Source: Rufibacter sp. DG15C (GTDB taxonomy: Bacteria; Bacteroidota; Bacteroidia; Cytophagales; Hymenobacteraceae). Taken from it: a DNA stretch of 64,000 nt. Numbering within the stretch: position 1 is the first letter of the stretch; each line of letters begins with the position of its first letter. The translations under genes and the position numbers were made by a program. The notes beneath the pieces are model-generated. The model made no database searches. It was not told the DNA's origin and saw nothing but the letters and a program-made list of their open reading frames with translations. Location of the stretch: NCBI RefSeq assembly GCF_001577755.1, contig NZ_CP010776.1, forward strand, positions 3,658,001-3,722,000. The letters run 5' to 3'. Positions 55,493 through 63,249 of the stretch are shown one piece after another.

Positions 55493-56905
55493 TTAAATGC
55501 TGGTGGCTTTCTCCAGTGCTTTGCGAAGGGCGGCCAGCTTGTGGTGCACCTCCTGCAACTCACTGTTGATGTCTGACTTGGCCACCACGCCTGCTCCCGC
55601 CTGGTAGTACAACTGGTTTTTCACGCTCAAAAAGGACCTAATCATAATGGCATGGTTAAAGTCGCCGTTAAAGCCTAGGTAGCCCAGACAGCCCCCGTAA
55701 TAACCCCGGGTGGTAGGCTCTAGTTCATCTATGATGGTCAAAGCGCGGTGTTTGGGCGCCCCAGACAAGGTACCTGCCGGAAACGTGTCTGCCACAATCT
55801 GCACCGACCCATGGGCTTCTGGCAAGGTGGCCGTCACCTTAGAAACCAGGTGAATGACATGGGAATAGTACTGCACCTCTTTAAAGACCTCAACCTTCAC
55901 ATTGTTTCCGTGGCGGCTTAAATCGTTTCGGGCAAGATCTACCAGCATCACGTGCTCTGCGTTTTCTTTGGGGTCATCATACAGCTTCTGCGTAAGCTCA
56001 GCGTCTGACTGGTCGTTACCCGTGCGTTGGAAGGTACCGGCAATGGGAAAGATGCTGGCCTGGTCGCCTTTTATCTGCAACTGTGCCTCTGGCGAGGACC
56101 CGAAAATCTTGAAGGTGCCATAGTCAAAGTAAAACAGGTAAGGCGACGGGTTGATGGACCTAAGCGCCCGGTACACATTGAACTCATCGCCCCTAAATGC
56201 CTGCTTGAACTGACGGGACAAGACAATCTGAAACACGTTGCCTAAGTGACAGTGCTTCTGCCCTTGCTCCAAGACTTTCAAGAATTCCTCATCCGTCATG
56301 TTGGAGATTTCCTGCCCATCAGCTTGAAAATTGAAAGAAGGGATGTTGGTGTTCCTAATCTGCGATTCCAACACATCCAGACCGTCATTTTTAGGCTCTT
56401 TTCCCAGAAAGTGCTCAAAAATATAAAGCTCGTTTTTGAAGTGGTTGATGGCAATCACAAACCGGAAGGCATGGTACAGAATCTCAGGCAAGGCGGCATG
56501 CGCCGTGTCTTTTTCCTGGAAGCGAACATTCTCAAAATACTGCACCGCCTCAAACGAAATGTAGCCAAACAACCCATTCTGGATAAACCCGAACTCATTG
56601 TCAGGCGCCTTGAATTTCTGAGTGTAGGCCTGCAGCAGTTGAACCGCGTCGCGTTTGTCTTCCAGCACTTGCTCTTCAAACGTACCGTCTGGATAACTCT
56701 GGCGCAGCACGTTGTTCTTTAGCACAAACTCACCAATGGGCTCACAACAGATGTAGCTGAAGGAGTTTTCCTGGCCGTGGTAGTCAGAGCTTTCCAGCAG
56801 CAGACAGTTGCGGTACTTGTCGCGCAGCTGTAGGTAGATGCCCACCGGGGTGACTGTGTCTGCCAACAGTTGGCGGTATTGCGTTTTTAGTTTGAAGGTG
56901 CTCAT
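55493..56905 (-). CDS. trpE: Anthranilate synthase component I
   Basis: 470 residues. It converts chorismate to anthranilate. The tryptophan feedback site LLESSD near 36 is kept, and the catalytic domain ends with PAGTLSGAPKHRAL, YYGGCLGYLGFNGDFN and YYQAGAGVVAKSD. First gene of trpEGDCFBA. A 412-base leader region upstream encodes two Trp-rich peptides and two terminators. The segment encoding GKEPKND (about residue 163) resembles the palindromic repeat. Confidence 0.97.
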   Translation of the reverse strand: MSTFKLKTQYRQLLADTVTPVGIYLQLRDKYRNCLLLESSDYHGQENSFSYICCEPIGEFVLKNNVLRQSYPDGTFEEQVLEDKRDAVQLLQAYTQKFKAPDNEFGFIQNGLFGYISFEAVQYFENVRFQEKDTAHAALPEILYHAFRFVIAINHFKNELYIFEHFLGKEPKNDGLDVLESQIRNTNIPSFNFQADGQEISNMTDEEFLKVLEQGQKHCHLGNVFQIVLSRQFKQAFRGDEFNVYRALRSINPSPYLFYFDYGTFKIFGSSPEAQLQIKGDQASIFPIAGTFQRTGNDQSDAELTQKLYDDPKENAEHVMLVDLARNDLSRHGNNVKVEVFKEVQYYSHVIHLVSKVTATLPEAHGSVQIVADTFPAGTLSGAPKHRALTIIDELEPTTRGYYGGCLGYLGFNGDFNHAIMIRSFLSVKNQLYYQAGAGVVAKSDINSELQEVHHKLAALRKALEKATSI

Positions 56906-56916
56906 GGGTGTTAAAT

Positions 56917-56955
56917 AAAAAAGGCTTGCCGTTTGTTTAGAACAGCAAGCCTTTT
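56917..56955 (-). terminator. trp attenuator terminator 2
   Basis: Minus strand AAAAGGCTTGC pairs with GCAAGCCTTTT, then more T, ending about 12 bases before the trpE ATG. Its upper arm TGCTGTTC (plus 56940-56947) is fully complementary to GAACAGCA (plus 56990-56997) overlapping the stop of leader 2, an 8-bp antiterminator. Confidence 0.85.
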
Positions 56956-56995
56956 AGGTAAAAGGATGGGTAATGCATGGGCATTAAAGTGCTGT

Positions 56996-57037
56996 TCACA
57001 AATCCTGAGATTGGTGCCACCAATAATGCTGTTTCAT
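56996..57037 (-). CDS. trp leader peptide 2
   Basis: Reads MKQHYWWHQSQDL, 13 residues with adjacent Trp codons at 6-7 (plus 57017-57022). An AGGGG stretch lies about eight bases upstream, and an in-frame ATG at 57055 would add six residues. The antiterminator arm begins 19 bases past the second Trp codon. A stalled ribosome at Trp-Trp should prevent terminator 2. Strong candidate for classical attenuation. Confidence 0.85.
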   Translation of the reverse strand: MKQHYWWHQSQDL

Positions 57038-57093
57038 GTTAGCCCCTAGTACCATGTTGTTATGTATTAAATGCAATTCAAAAAGTCTATTAA

Positions 57094-57130
57094 ACGCCAA
57101 AGGCCCGGAGTGAATCCGAGCCTTTGGCGT
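57094..57130 (-). terminator. trp attenuator terminator 1
   Basis: Minus strand ACGCCAAAGGC pairs with GCCTTTGGCGT, with extra inner CGG/CCG pairing. The following T run is weak (TTTAATAGACTTTTT). GTGAACCG after leader 1 (plus 57152-57159) can pair with CGGATTCAC in the loop and inner stem (plus 57110-57118) over eight bases with one bulge. Confidence 0.75.
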
Positions 57131-57162
57131 AATCAAATATTACAAAGCAAACGGTTCACCCA

Positions 57163-57213
57163 TCAAATATGAAGGATGTGCCACCAAGCGCCGTGTACTA
57201 ATTGAGGGTTCAT
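57163..57213 (-). CDS. trp leader peptide 1
   Basis: Reads MNPQLVHGAWWHILHI, 16 residues with adjacent Trp codons at 10-11 (plus 57181-57186). Its ATG is five bases past the -7 box, so translation is probably nearly leaderless. The antiterminator arm starts about 21 bases after the second Trp codon. It shares the WWH motif with leader 2. Confidence 0.85.
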   Translation of the reverse strand: MNPQLVHGAWWHILHI

Positions 57214-57217
57214 GTTG

Positions 57218-57247
57218 CAAATGTAAGGGTTGAGATTTCCCGTGCAA
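57218..57247 (-). promoter_or_regulatory. trp operon promoter
   Basis: Minus strand TTG (plus 57245-57247), 19-base spacer, then TACATTTG (plus 57218-57225), a perfect TAnnTTTG box. It fits the Bacteroidota housekeeping promoter and feeds leader 1, leader 2 and trpE. Confidence 0.75.
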
Positions 57248-57317
57248 GTTTTATTTCACTTCTTTTTAGATAAGTAAGTTTTTCTGGGTTTTGCCCAGCT
57301 TTGTGTACTTTTGGTAG

Positions 57318-58256
57318 GTGGCACATAAGCTCTCTTTATACAGCAAAACATGGGTTCCTTTCTGGTTCCTGCTTCTGTCGTGCCTAGCTTCTAGTGCATC
57401 TTACGCGCAACTCACCCCGCCTTTAACATCTACAGACACATTATTGCATACCAAACCACTCTCCCCTTGGTGGTTGGTAAGCGGTGCGGCTGCGTATACC
57501 GGTAGTTTGATTGCTTTAGGCGAAACCTGGTATCAAGATCAGCCCCGCTCCTCATTTCATTGGTTCAATGACGCCCGTGAATGGAAGCAGGTGGACAAGG
57601 CCGGTCACTTCTGGGGTGCCTTCCACGAAAGCAGACTAGGCATTGAAGCGCTTAAAAAAGCAGGTTTGCCTGAAAAGAAAGCCATTTGGTACGGCGGTTT
57701 GTTAGGCATAGTCCTGCAAAGCCCCATTGAATACTTGGATGGTAGATCTCCTGACTACGGGGCCTCCGCTACTGATTTGGTGGCTAACGCTGCCGGATCA
57801 TTTGCAGTGATTGGACAACAGCTGGCTTGGCAGGAGACCAGAATCATGCCTAAGTTCTCTTTTCATTCTACCCGCTACGCCGCTATTAGGCCCAATATAC
57901 TAGGCAAAAACTGGCAGGAGCAACTCTTGAAGGATTACAACGGACAGACCTACTGGCTAAGCGTGGATGTGGCCAAATTCCTGCCTAAGGCCTCTGCGTA
58001 TCCTAAATGGTTAAACTTAGTCCTTGGCTACGGCGCCGAAGAGATTGTCTACCATGACCCAGACGCCAACCGCCTGGCTAACCTCTCCTCTTACCGGCAA
58101 TATTACTTAAGCGTAGATTTAAACTGGCAGGCCATTCCTACCAAAAGCCGGTTTTTGAAAGGCACTTTTGCAGTATTGTCTGTTTTTAAGTTTCCGGCCC
58201 CGGCGCTGGAGTACAACCGCCGCCAGGGTTGGAAGATGCACGGCCTTTACTTTTAG
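57318..58256 (+). CDS. DUF2279 (YfiM-like) membrane-associated protein
   Basis: 312 residues with a GTG start at 57318 (no good ATG in frame nearby). Signal peptide (core WFLLLSCLASSASYAQ), then the DUF2279 signature DKAGHFWGAF (about 95-104) and LQSPIEYLDGRSPDYGAS (about 133-150). Likely in the outer membrane or periplasm; function unknown. Divergent from the trp operon. Confidence 0.78.
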   Translation: MAHKLSLYSKTWVPFWFLLLSCLASSASYAQLTPPLTSTDTLLHTKPLSPWWLVSGAAAYTGSLIALGETWYQDQPRSSFHWFNDAREWKQVDKAGHFWGAFHESRLGIEALKKAGLPEKKAIWYGGLLGIVLQSPIEYLDGRSPDYGASATDLVANAAGSFAVIGQQLAWQETRIMPKFSFHSTRYAAIRPNILGKNWQEQLLKDYNGQTYWLSVDVAKFLPKASAYPKWLNLVLGYGAEEIVYHDPDANRLANLSSYRQYYLSVDLNWQAIPTKSRFLKGTFAVLSVFKFPAPALEYNRRQGWKMHGLYF

Positions 58257-58350
58257 GCACTTTACCCTCTAGAATACTAATTGCCTTTTCTTTGGTTAAA
58301 ATGTAAGCCAAGTGTATTATCTTCCTTCGGCCCTGCCATTTCCTTTTGCG

Positions 58351-58358
58351 TATCTTTG
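58351..58358 (+). promoter_or_regulatory. -7 box of the Smr-domain gene
   Basis: TATCTTTG matches TAnnTTTG, but no good TTTG lies 19 bases upstream. If used, transcription starts near 58365 and the repeat at 58374-58412 fills the 5' untranslated region. Confidence 0.4.
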
Positions 58359-58373
58359 AGGAAAGGAGGTTGT

Positions 58374-58412
58374 CTATTTTTCGCCTCTTTTCCCAGAATT
58401 AGCCCAAAAACG
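58374..58412. repeat. Palindromic repeat directly before a start codon
   Basis: CTATTTTTCGCCT ... TAGCCCAAAAACG, ending two bases before the ATG at 58415. The only copy that abuts a translation start; the left arm is degenerate, which may reflect selection to keep the ribosome site open. Confidence 0.6.
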
Positions 58413-58414
58413 AC

Positions 58415-59389
58415 ATGAACATAGGAGACCGCGTGCGCCTGATGCACGGCAAAGAGCAAGGTGTCATCACCCGCTTTTTAGATAATAACTTAGTGGAGGT
58501 TGCTATTGACAACGACTTCACCATACCGGTCATGCGCCGTGAGGTAGTAGTCATTGCCGCCGAGGAGGAGAAGCACTTCGGGAACAACCCTACGCCAGAA
58601 CCGGTGGTGTCCCAACGGCCCAGCATTGCCAATCTGGCGCCTGCGCAGGTGGCCTCGGCGGCCGGCGTCTATATTGGCTTGGTTCATACCACGGCAGAAC
58701 TATTGGCGGTACACATTGTCAACAATTCTGAGTATGATTTGCTGTTCACCTACGGCGAAGAATCTGCTAAAGGTTACCGCGCCCTCAGCAATGACAAACT
58801 ACCCTCCAAAAAGACCAAACCGGTGGCGCATTTGCACATGAACGACTTTGACAAGTGGCCTGATCTAGTGGTGCAGTATCTACAGCATAAACTCAACGCA
58901 ACCAACTTAATTGAACCAGTAACCAGACGCCTGAAGTTTAAAGCCTCTTCGTTTTACAAAGCCAAGAAAATGGTGCCGGTCTTACAGAAAGAAGGATACC
59001 TGTTCCAACTGGACTCCAAGCCGGTGGCTGTCAATCCAGACGAGATACTGTTACAAATGATTGAATCTAATACGTTGGGCGAGGTGGCAAAAGTGGCCGC
59101 GCCCAGCCATGAGGTAGACTTGCATATTGAAAAGCTGTTGCCTGACTCTGATCCTAAGACTATGAGCAATTCAGAGATTCTGCGTCAACAATTGGCCGCC
59201 TTTGAGGATGCTCTGGAACGCGCGGTGGCTACCAACATGCACGAAATCATTTTCATACACGGTACCGGCAACGGCGTCCTGAAAAAGGAAATCCAAAAAC
59301 TCTTGAGCCGCAACCCGCACATTAAATTCTACGAGGAAGCCCGTAAAGAAAAATTTGGCTACGGAGCTACCAGAGTATCTTTAAAATAA
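58415..59389 (+). CDS. DUF2027/Smr-domain protein
   Basis: 324 residues. N-terminal small beta barrel (MNIGDRVRLMHGKEQGVI), a DUF2027 middle region, and a C-terminal Smr domain (about 240-324): VDLHIEKL, FIHGTGNGVLKKEI and FGYGATRVSL. Smr domains are nucleases on DNA or RNA, some acting on stalled ribosomes. There is no MutS part. This architecture is typical of Bacteroidota; the substrate is unknown. Confidence 0.87.
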   Translation: MNIGDRVRLMHGKEQGVITRFLDNNLVEVAIDNDFTIPVMRREVVVIAAEEEKHFGNNPTPEPVVSQRPSIANLAPAQVASAAGVYIGLVHTTAELLAVHIVNNSEYDLLFTYGEESAKGYRALSNDKLPSKKTKPVAHLHMNDFDKWPDLVVQYLQHKLNATNLIEPVTRRLKFKASSFYKAKKMVPVLQKEGYLFQLDSKPVAVNPDEILLQMIESNTLGEVAKVAAPSHEVDLHIEKLLPDSDPKTMSNSEILRQQLAAFEDALERAVATNMHEIIFIHGTGNGVLKKEIQKLLSRNPHIKFYEEARKEKFGYGATRVSLK

Positions 59390-59403
59390 GCTTTACCATT
59401 CAT

Positions 59404-59457
59404 AAAGGATCCGTTTTTGGCCTGATTTCTAGAAATCAGACCAAAAACGGATCCTTT
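59404..59457. repeat. Palindromic repeat with extended arms
   Basis: AAAGGATCCGTTTTTGGCCT / AGACCAAAAACGGATCCTTT with centre TTTCTAGAAA, a nearly perfect palindrome after the Smr gene and before the convergent pyruvate kinase. Confidence 0.87.
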
Positions 59458-59654
59458 TGTTTTAAGAAAGTCTGGAATTGATATATAGATCAACCAATTC
59501 AAACTAAAGCTTTATTAGTTCATCCACACAGTCTTTTCAAAATGATTCAAGTGGGAAGTTTAGTTGTTCAAGAATGTCTTTTGACTTCCAATTTTACTAA
59601 ACCCTCCCTTTTTAATACCTGACTCGCGACTCGTGGCTCTTCACTCTTGACTCA

Positions 59655-61664
59655 CTAAACGCCATTCATAGCTGAGACGTGGAGCATGCGCAAGAGCGAG
59701 GTTTTCTTGTACTGGTGCTCTTGCATTCGTTTCATGATGTCATCCAGCATGGCAATGGATTTTAAAATGTAAGGCCCCTTGTTGAGCATGACGCAGTCGG
59801 CGCGCTGGGCCATGGCGGCATCTGTGATTTCGGCGCGCGACGGACGGCCTTTCTTGGTGAGTTTCTCCAACACTTGCGTAGCCCACACCACGGGCAAATG
59901 CGCAGCCTCGGCTATCCAGAGGATTTCTTCCTGCACCTCGGCCAATCGCTGCCAGCCAAGTTCTACCGCTAAATCGCCGCGGGCAATCATGATGCCGGCC
60001 GGATGTTGGCGCATGAGGGTGAGCAACAAATGCGGAAGATTGTCAAAGGCGGCCTTGGTTTCAATCTTAAGCATAATAGCCACATGCGTAGCTAGGTTTT
60101 CATGTAGGACCTGTTGCAGTTCCTCCACCATTTCGGGATGGCTCACAAAGGATAGGTTGATGATATCGGCGAAAGGAATAATGGAGGCCAGGTCTTCGCG
60201 GTCTTTGGCGGTTAGTTTATGAAGGTGCAGGTCACTGTCTGGCAGGTTAATGCCTTTGTCTGGCCGTAGTTTGCTGCCCACCTCATCTGCAGAGGTAATT
60301 TTGACCCGCAGAAAGTCTTTGTCTACCTCTTCAATCACTCCTTCAATTTCGCCATCGTCAAACCAGATGGACTCGCCTACTTTTACGCGGGTGAAGACCT
60401 CTGGCAGGGTGCAGGAAATATGGGCAGGTGCAACCTGATTTCCGTCAATGTCATAGCGGGCGGGTTCACCTAGAATACGCTTTCTATGCAGTACCACCTC
60501 CTGCCCGGTCTTTAACTGTAGCGGAATGACCATGGCGGGTAGTTCACCTAAAGTATAGGTGAAAGGATCTTCCTTCTTGCCTGACAAATGGAGTTGCGTG
60601 CCCACCGTCACGTACGCAGATTTTGAGGAGACTACCAACAGGCCTCCGTCTACTTTCTGAGAAACGGTGAAGATTCTCTTTCTTTTGCGTGTGTCTCTAA
60701 ACGAAATGGTGTCCCCAATCTGGGCATTTTTGGCCCATTTTTTAGAAACGCGCAAAGAAGCGTCTACAGGTTCTGGGGCCGGAACTCCTTTTGGTCCTAA
60801 CCAGACTTTGGCTACTGATAGGATTTCGCCTACCTCGTTGATCTTGGGGTGAATGGCCACCACTTTGGGGCCTTCTTTCATGGGACCGGTCCTTAATTTG
60901 GGTCCCATCAAGTCAAACAGAATTTTGCAGGACTGGCCCAACTCTTTTTCGGCGAGTTTGATGTTATCCACCATTTTCTGCCAAACGGTACTGTCATCAT
61001 GCGCGCAATTGATGCGCGCGCAGTTCATGCCGCTTTTCATGAGCGCCTTCACACTCTTGTAATCATCAGCCAAATCTGTAGAAAAGGTGATCATGATGCG
61101 GCCTTCCCTACCTGGTGCCGGTTCCCCTAACAGCGCTGAGATGTTGGGCTGTAATGAGGCCGTAAACGGATTAGGCGTAGACAGGCTAGGTGTTTTGTGC
61201 GTAAGGTGCCCTAGCAACAGGTTCAATTGGTTTTTAACAGCCAGCAAGGTGGTTTCTACATGCCCTTCGGCGCGGCCTAATGAGGAAAGCCCCAACCTGG
61301 CCAATTGGCTCTGCAACGTGCGGTTGTCATGTTTCCGGAAGGCCAGGTAGTGAAGCAGGTTTTTACCGCTGGATTTAAACGCCGGATGTACTTTTTGGAT
61401 ATGCGCGCCATGGGCCTCTTCAATAGCCTCTCCTTCTTGCAGCAGCATTTCAATTTGGGCTAAAACCTGCTGGATGGTCTCCAAAGAAACCCCGTTCCAC
61501 TCAATCTCTTTGCCAACGGTTTTTCCTTTACTTCTGCGCTGCTGCCCATTTTTAGTGTCTATTACTTTTTTCTCCATACTGGTACTTGCGCTCGTATCTG
61601 TCATTCTCCCTAGTACGTACCCAGGATGTGAAATGCCTAGAGAAATACATTCATTTTTAAGCAA
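59655..61664 (-). CDS. pyk: Atypical pyruvate kinase with N-terminal extension
   Basis: 669 residues against about 470 for standard enzymes. The first 150 or so form a helical extension with NLLHYLAFRKHD and LARLGLSSLGRAEGHV, typical of a distinct subfamily. The barrel follows with MNCARINCAHDD, MGPKLRTG, LKIETK (catalytic Lys) and ARGDLAVELGWQRLAEVQ. The usual MLSGETA-type loop reads VMLNKGP and the allosteric C-terminal domain is missing. It may have altered activity or regulation. The start Met is uncertain; a second Met 20 codons on is possible. Confidence 0.8.
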   Translation of the reverse strand: MLKNECISLGISHPGYVLGRMTDTSASTSMEKKVIDTKNGQQRRSKGKTVGKEIEWNGVSLETIQQVLAQIEMLLQEGEAIEEAHGAHIQKVHPAFKSSGKNLLHYLAFRKHDNRTLQSQLARLGLSSLGRAEGHVETTLLAVKNQLNLLLGHLTHKTPSLSTPNPFTASLQPNISALLGEPAPGREGRIMITFSTDLADDYKSVKALMKSGMNCARINCAHDDSTVWQKMVDNIKLAEKELGQSCKILFDLMGPKLRTGPMKEGPKVVAIHPKINEVGEILSVAKVWLGPKGVPAPEPVDASLRVSKKWAKNAQIGDTISFRDTRKRKRIFTVSQKVDGGLLVVSSKSAYVTVGTQLHLSGKKEDPFTYTLGELPAMVIPLQLKTGQEVVLHRKRILGEPARYDIDGNQVAPAHISCTLPEVFTRVKVGESIWFDDGEIEGVIEEVDKDFLRVKITSADEVGSKLRPDKGINLPDSDLHLHKLTAKDREDLASIIPFADIINLSFVSHPEMVEELQQVLHENLATHVAIMLKIETKAAFDNLPHLLLTLMRQHPAGIMIARGDLAVELGWQRLAEVQEEILWIAEAAHLPVVWATQVLEKLTKKGRPSRAEITDAAMAQRADCVMLNKGPYILKSIAMLDDIMKRMQEHQYKKTSLLRMLHVSAMNGV

Positions 61665-61706
61665 TTAAGTATTCTTACCTATAATTCACCTCAATTGTAA
61701 GTCAGG

Positions 61707-61745
61707 CCGTTTTTGACCTAATTCCCGGAAAACAGCTCAAAAACG
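61707..61745. repeat. Palindromic repeat between divergent pyk and rnpB
   Basis: CCGTTTTTGACCT / CAGCTCAAAAACG. It lies upstream of both flanking genes, so it cannot be an end-of-gene terminator for either. Confidence 0.7.
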
Positions 61746-61782
61746 ATTCTTATCTGCTGCCGCTTGTTTGGGCAGAAAGCGC

Positions 61783-61790
61783 TACCTTTG
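61783..61790 (+). promoter_or_regulatory. -7 box of rnpB
   Basis: TACCTTTG is a perfect TAnnTTTG box seven bases before the 5' end of the RNase P RNA. No clear TTTG at the ideal distance upstream. Confidence 0.6.
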
Positions 61791-61796
61791 TAAAAA

Positions 61797-62190
61797 ATCG
61801 GCAGGCCGGCTTATCGCTGCGTCTTTTACTAGACGGAGAGGAAAGTCCGGGCAACGCAGAGCATCCTGCTTCCTAACGGGAAGGCACTTGGCGGGAGACG
61901 GCCAGGTGACAGCCAGTGCCACAGAAAATAACCGCCGGCTTCGGCCGGTAAGGGCGAAAAGGTGCGGTAAGAGCGCACCAGCGGCTAGGTGACTAGTCCG
62001 GCTGGGTAAACCTCAGGAGTTGAAAGACCAAATAGGCTGGCAGCGTCTCACCCTAGGGTGGGACTAAGGGCGGCTCGTCCGATGTCAGTGGGTAGGTTGA
62101 TGGAGCCTTTCCGTGAGGACTGGCCTAGATAAATGATAAGCCATTTGCCCGTAGGGCGAAGGACAAAACCCGGCTTACAGGTCTGCTGAT
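61797..62190 (+). ncRNA. rnpB: RNase P RNA, class A
   Basis: About 394 bases. Diagnostic conserved segments are present: GAGGAAAGTCCGGGC near 61840, ACAGAAAATAACCGCC near 61921, GGTAAGGGCGAAAAGGTG near 61945, AGACCAAATAGG near 62025 and GATAAATGATAAGCC near 62129. Terminal helix P1 is ATCGGCAG with CTGCTGAT, followed by a T run. It is the catalytic RNA that trims tRNA 5' ends. Ends are set from P1 and could be off by a few bases. Confidence 0.93.
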
Positions 62191-62367
62191 TTTTTAATTT
62201 TCCTTTCTAGCTGATTCCAGCTTTTCAACTAACCAACTTTTTCTAGATTGAAGTTTTAATTGATGTCTTACTTGCCCAATTAAGGCAGATAAGCAAATAG
62301 TATAACGCTTATCCATTAGTTGTGCGTCAACCTTGCCAAATTTTTACCAATCTGGTTAAATGAAATA

Positions 62368-63081
62368 ATGAAATTAATAACCTGGAATTGCCAAGGAGCT
62401 TTTAGAAAAAAAGTAGACACAATTTTATTGCTACAACCAGATATATTGGTAGTTCAAGAATGTGAGCACCCTGACAAATTAGTTTTCAATTCGACAACTC
62501 AACGTCCTACCAACTTTCTGTGGTTTGGCGACAACCATCACAAAGGACTTGGTATTTTTTCATACAGCGACTACAAGTTTGAATTGCTAGATGAATACAA
62601 CGCAGACATTAAAATCATTTCGCCTGTTGCAGTTACTGGCGGACAAATTGACTTTACACTTTTTGCTATTTGGGCAAACAATCGCAATGACCCAGACGGA
62701 CAATATATTGAGCAGGTTTGGAAAGCAGTTAATCATTATGACCAACTCCTTAACAATGGACTGACAATCTTAACTGGCGACTTCAACAGTAACAAAATTT
62801 GGGACAAACAACATAGAGCTGCAAATCATTCGGCTGTTGTTGAACGGTTAGCAGAAAAAAATATTTATAGTGTTTATCACAGACATTTAAATCAAGAACA
62901 AGGCAAAGAAATTCATCCAACTTTTTACCTACAACGCAACAAGAACAAACCTTACCACATTGATTATTGTTTTACATCGGCCGAAATTTTTGAAAAAGTA
63001 AAACATTTAGAAATTGGGACATATGAGAATTGGATAACTCACAGCGACCATACTCCATTGACAATAACTTTTGACCTCTAA
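62368..63081 (+). CDS. Endonuclease/exonuclease/phosphatase-family protein, probably acquired
   Basis: 237 residues from the ATG at 62368. EEP-fold motifs in order: ITWNCQGAF, LVVQECE (metal Glu), LTGDFNSN, PYHIDYCF and THSDHTPL (catalytic Asp-His). Substrate unknown; the family covers DNA repair nucleases, phosphatases and others. The gene is visibly more AT-rich and uses different codons (many AAT, TTA, ACA, CAA) than its neighbours, and it sits directly after rnpB, a stable RNA gene, which suggests horizontal transfer. No integrase was seen. Confidence 0.8.
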   Translation: MKLITWNCQGAFRKKVDTILLLQPDILVVQECEHPDKLVFNSTTQRPTNFLWFGDNHHKGLGIFSYSDYKFELLDEYNADIKIISPVAVTGGQIDFTLFAIWANNRNDPDGQYIEQVWKAVNHYDQLLNNGLTILTGDFNSNKIWDKQHRAANHSAVVERLAEKNIYSVYHRHLNQEQGKEIHPTFYLQRNKNKPYHIDYCFTSAEIFEKVKHLEIGTYENWITHSDHTPLTITFDL

Positions 63082-63249
63082 CACAAGAATAGCGAACGAA
63101 TGTCATGGAGTCTAGGGTAACAGAGATCGCTCTGCGCAGACACAATTTTACAAGAGATAAGCTCAACTCTCTGCATATAGTTTAGTACTAAAATTTCAGC
63201 AATTACAAACATTTGAGAGCCTAATAAAACACCATTTTTACCACCGCAT

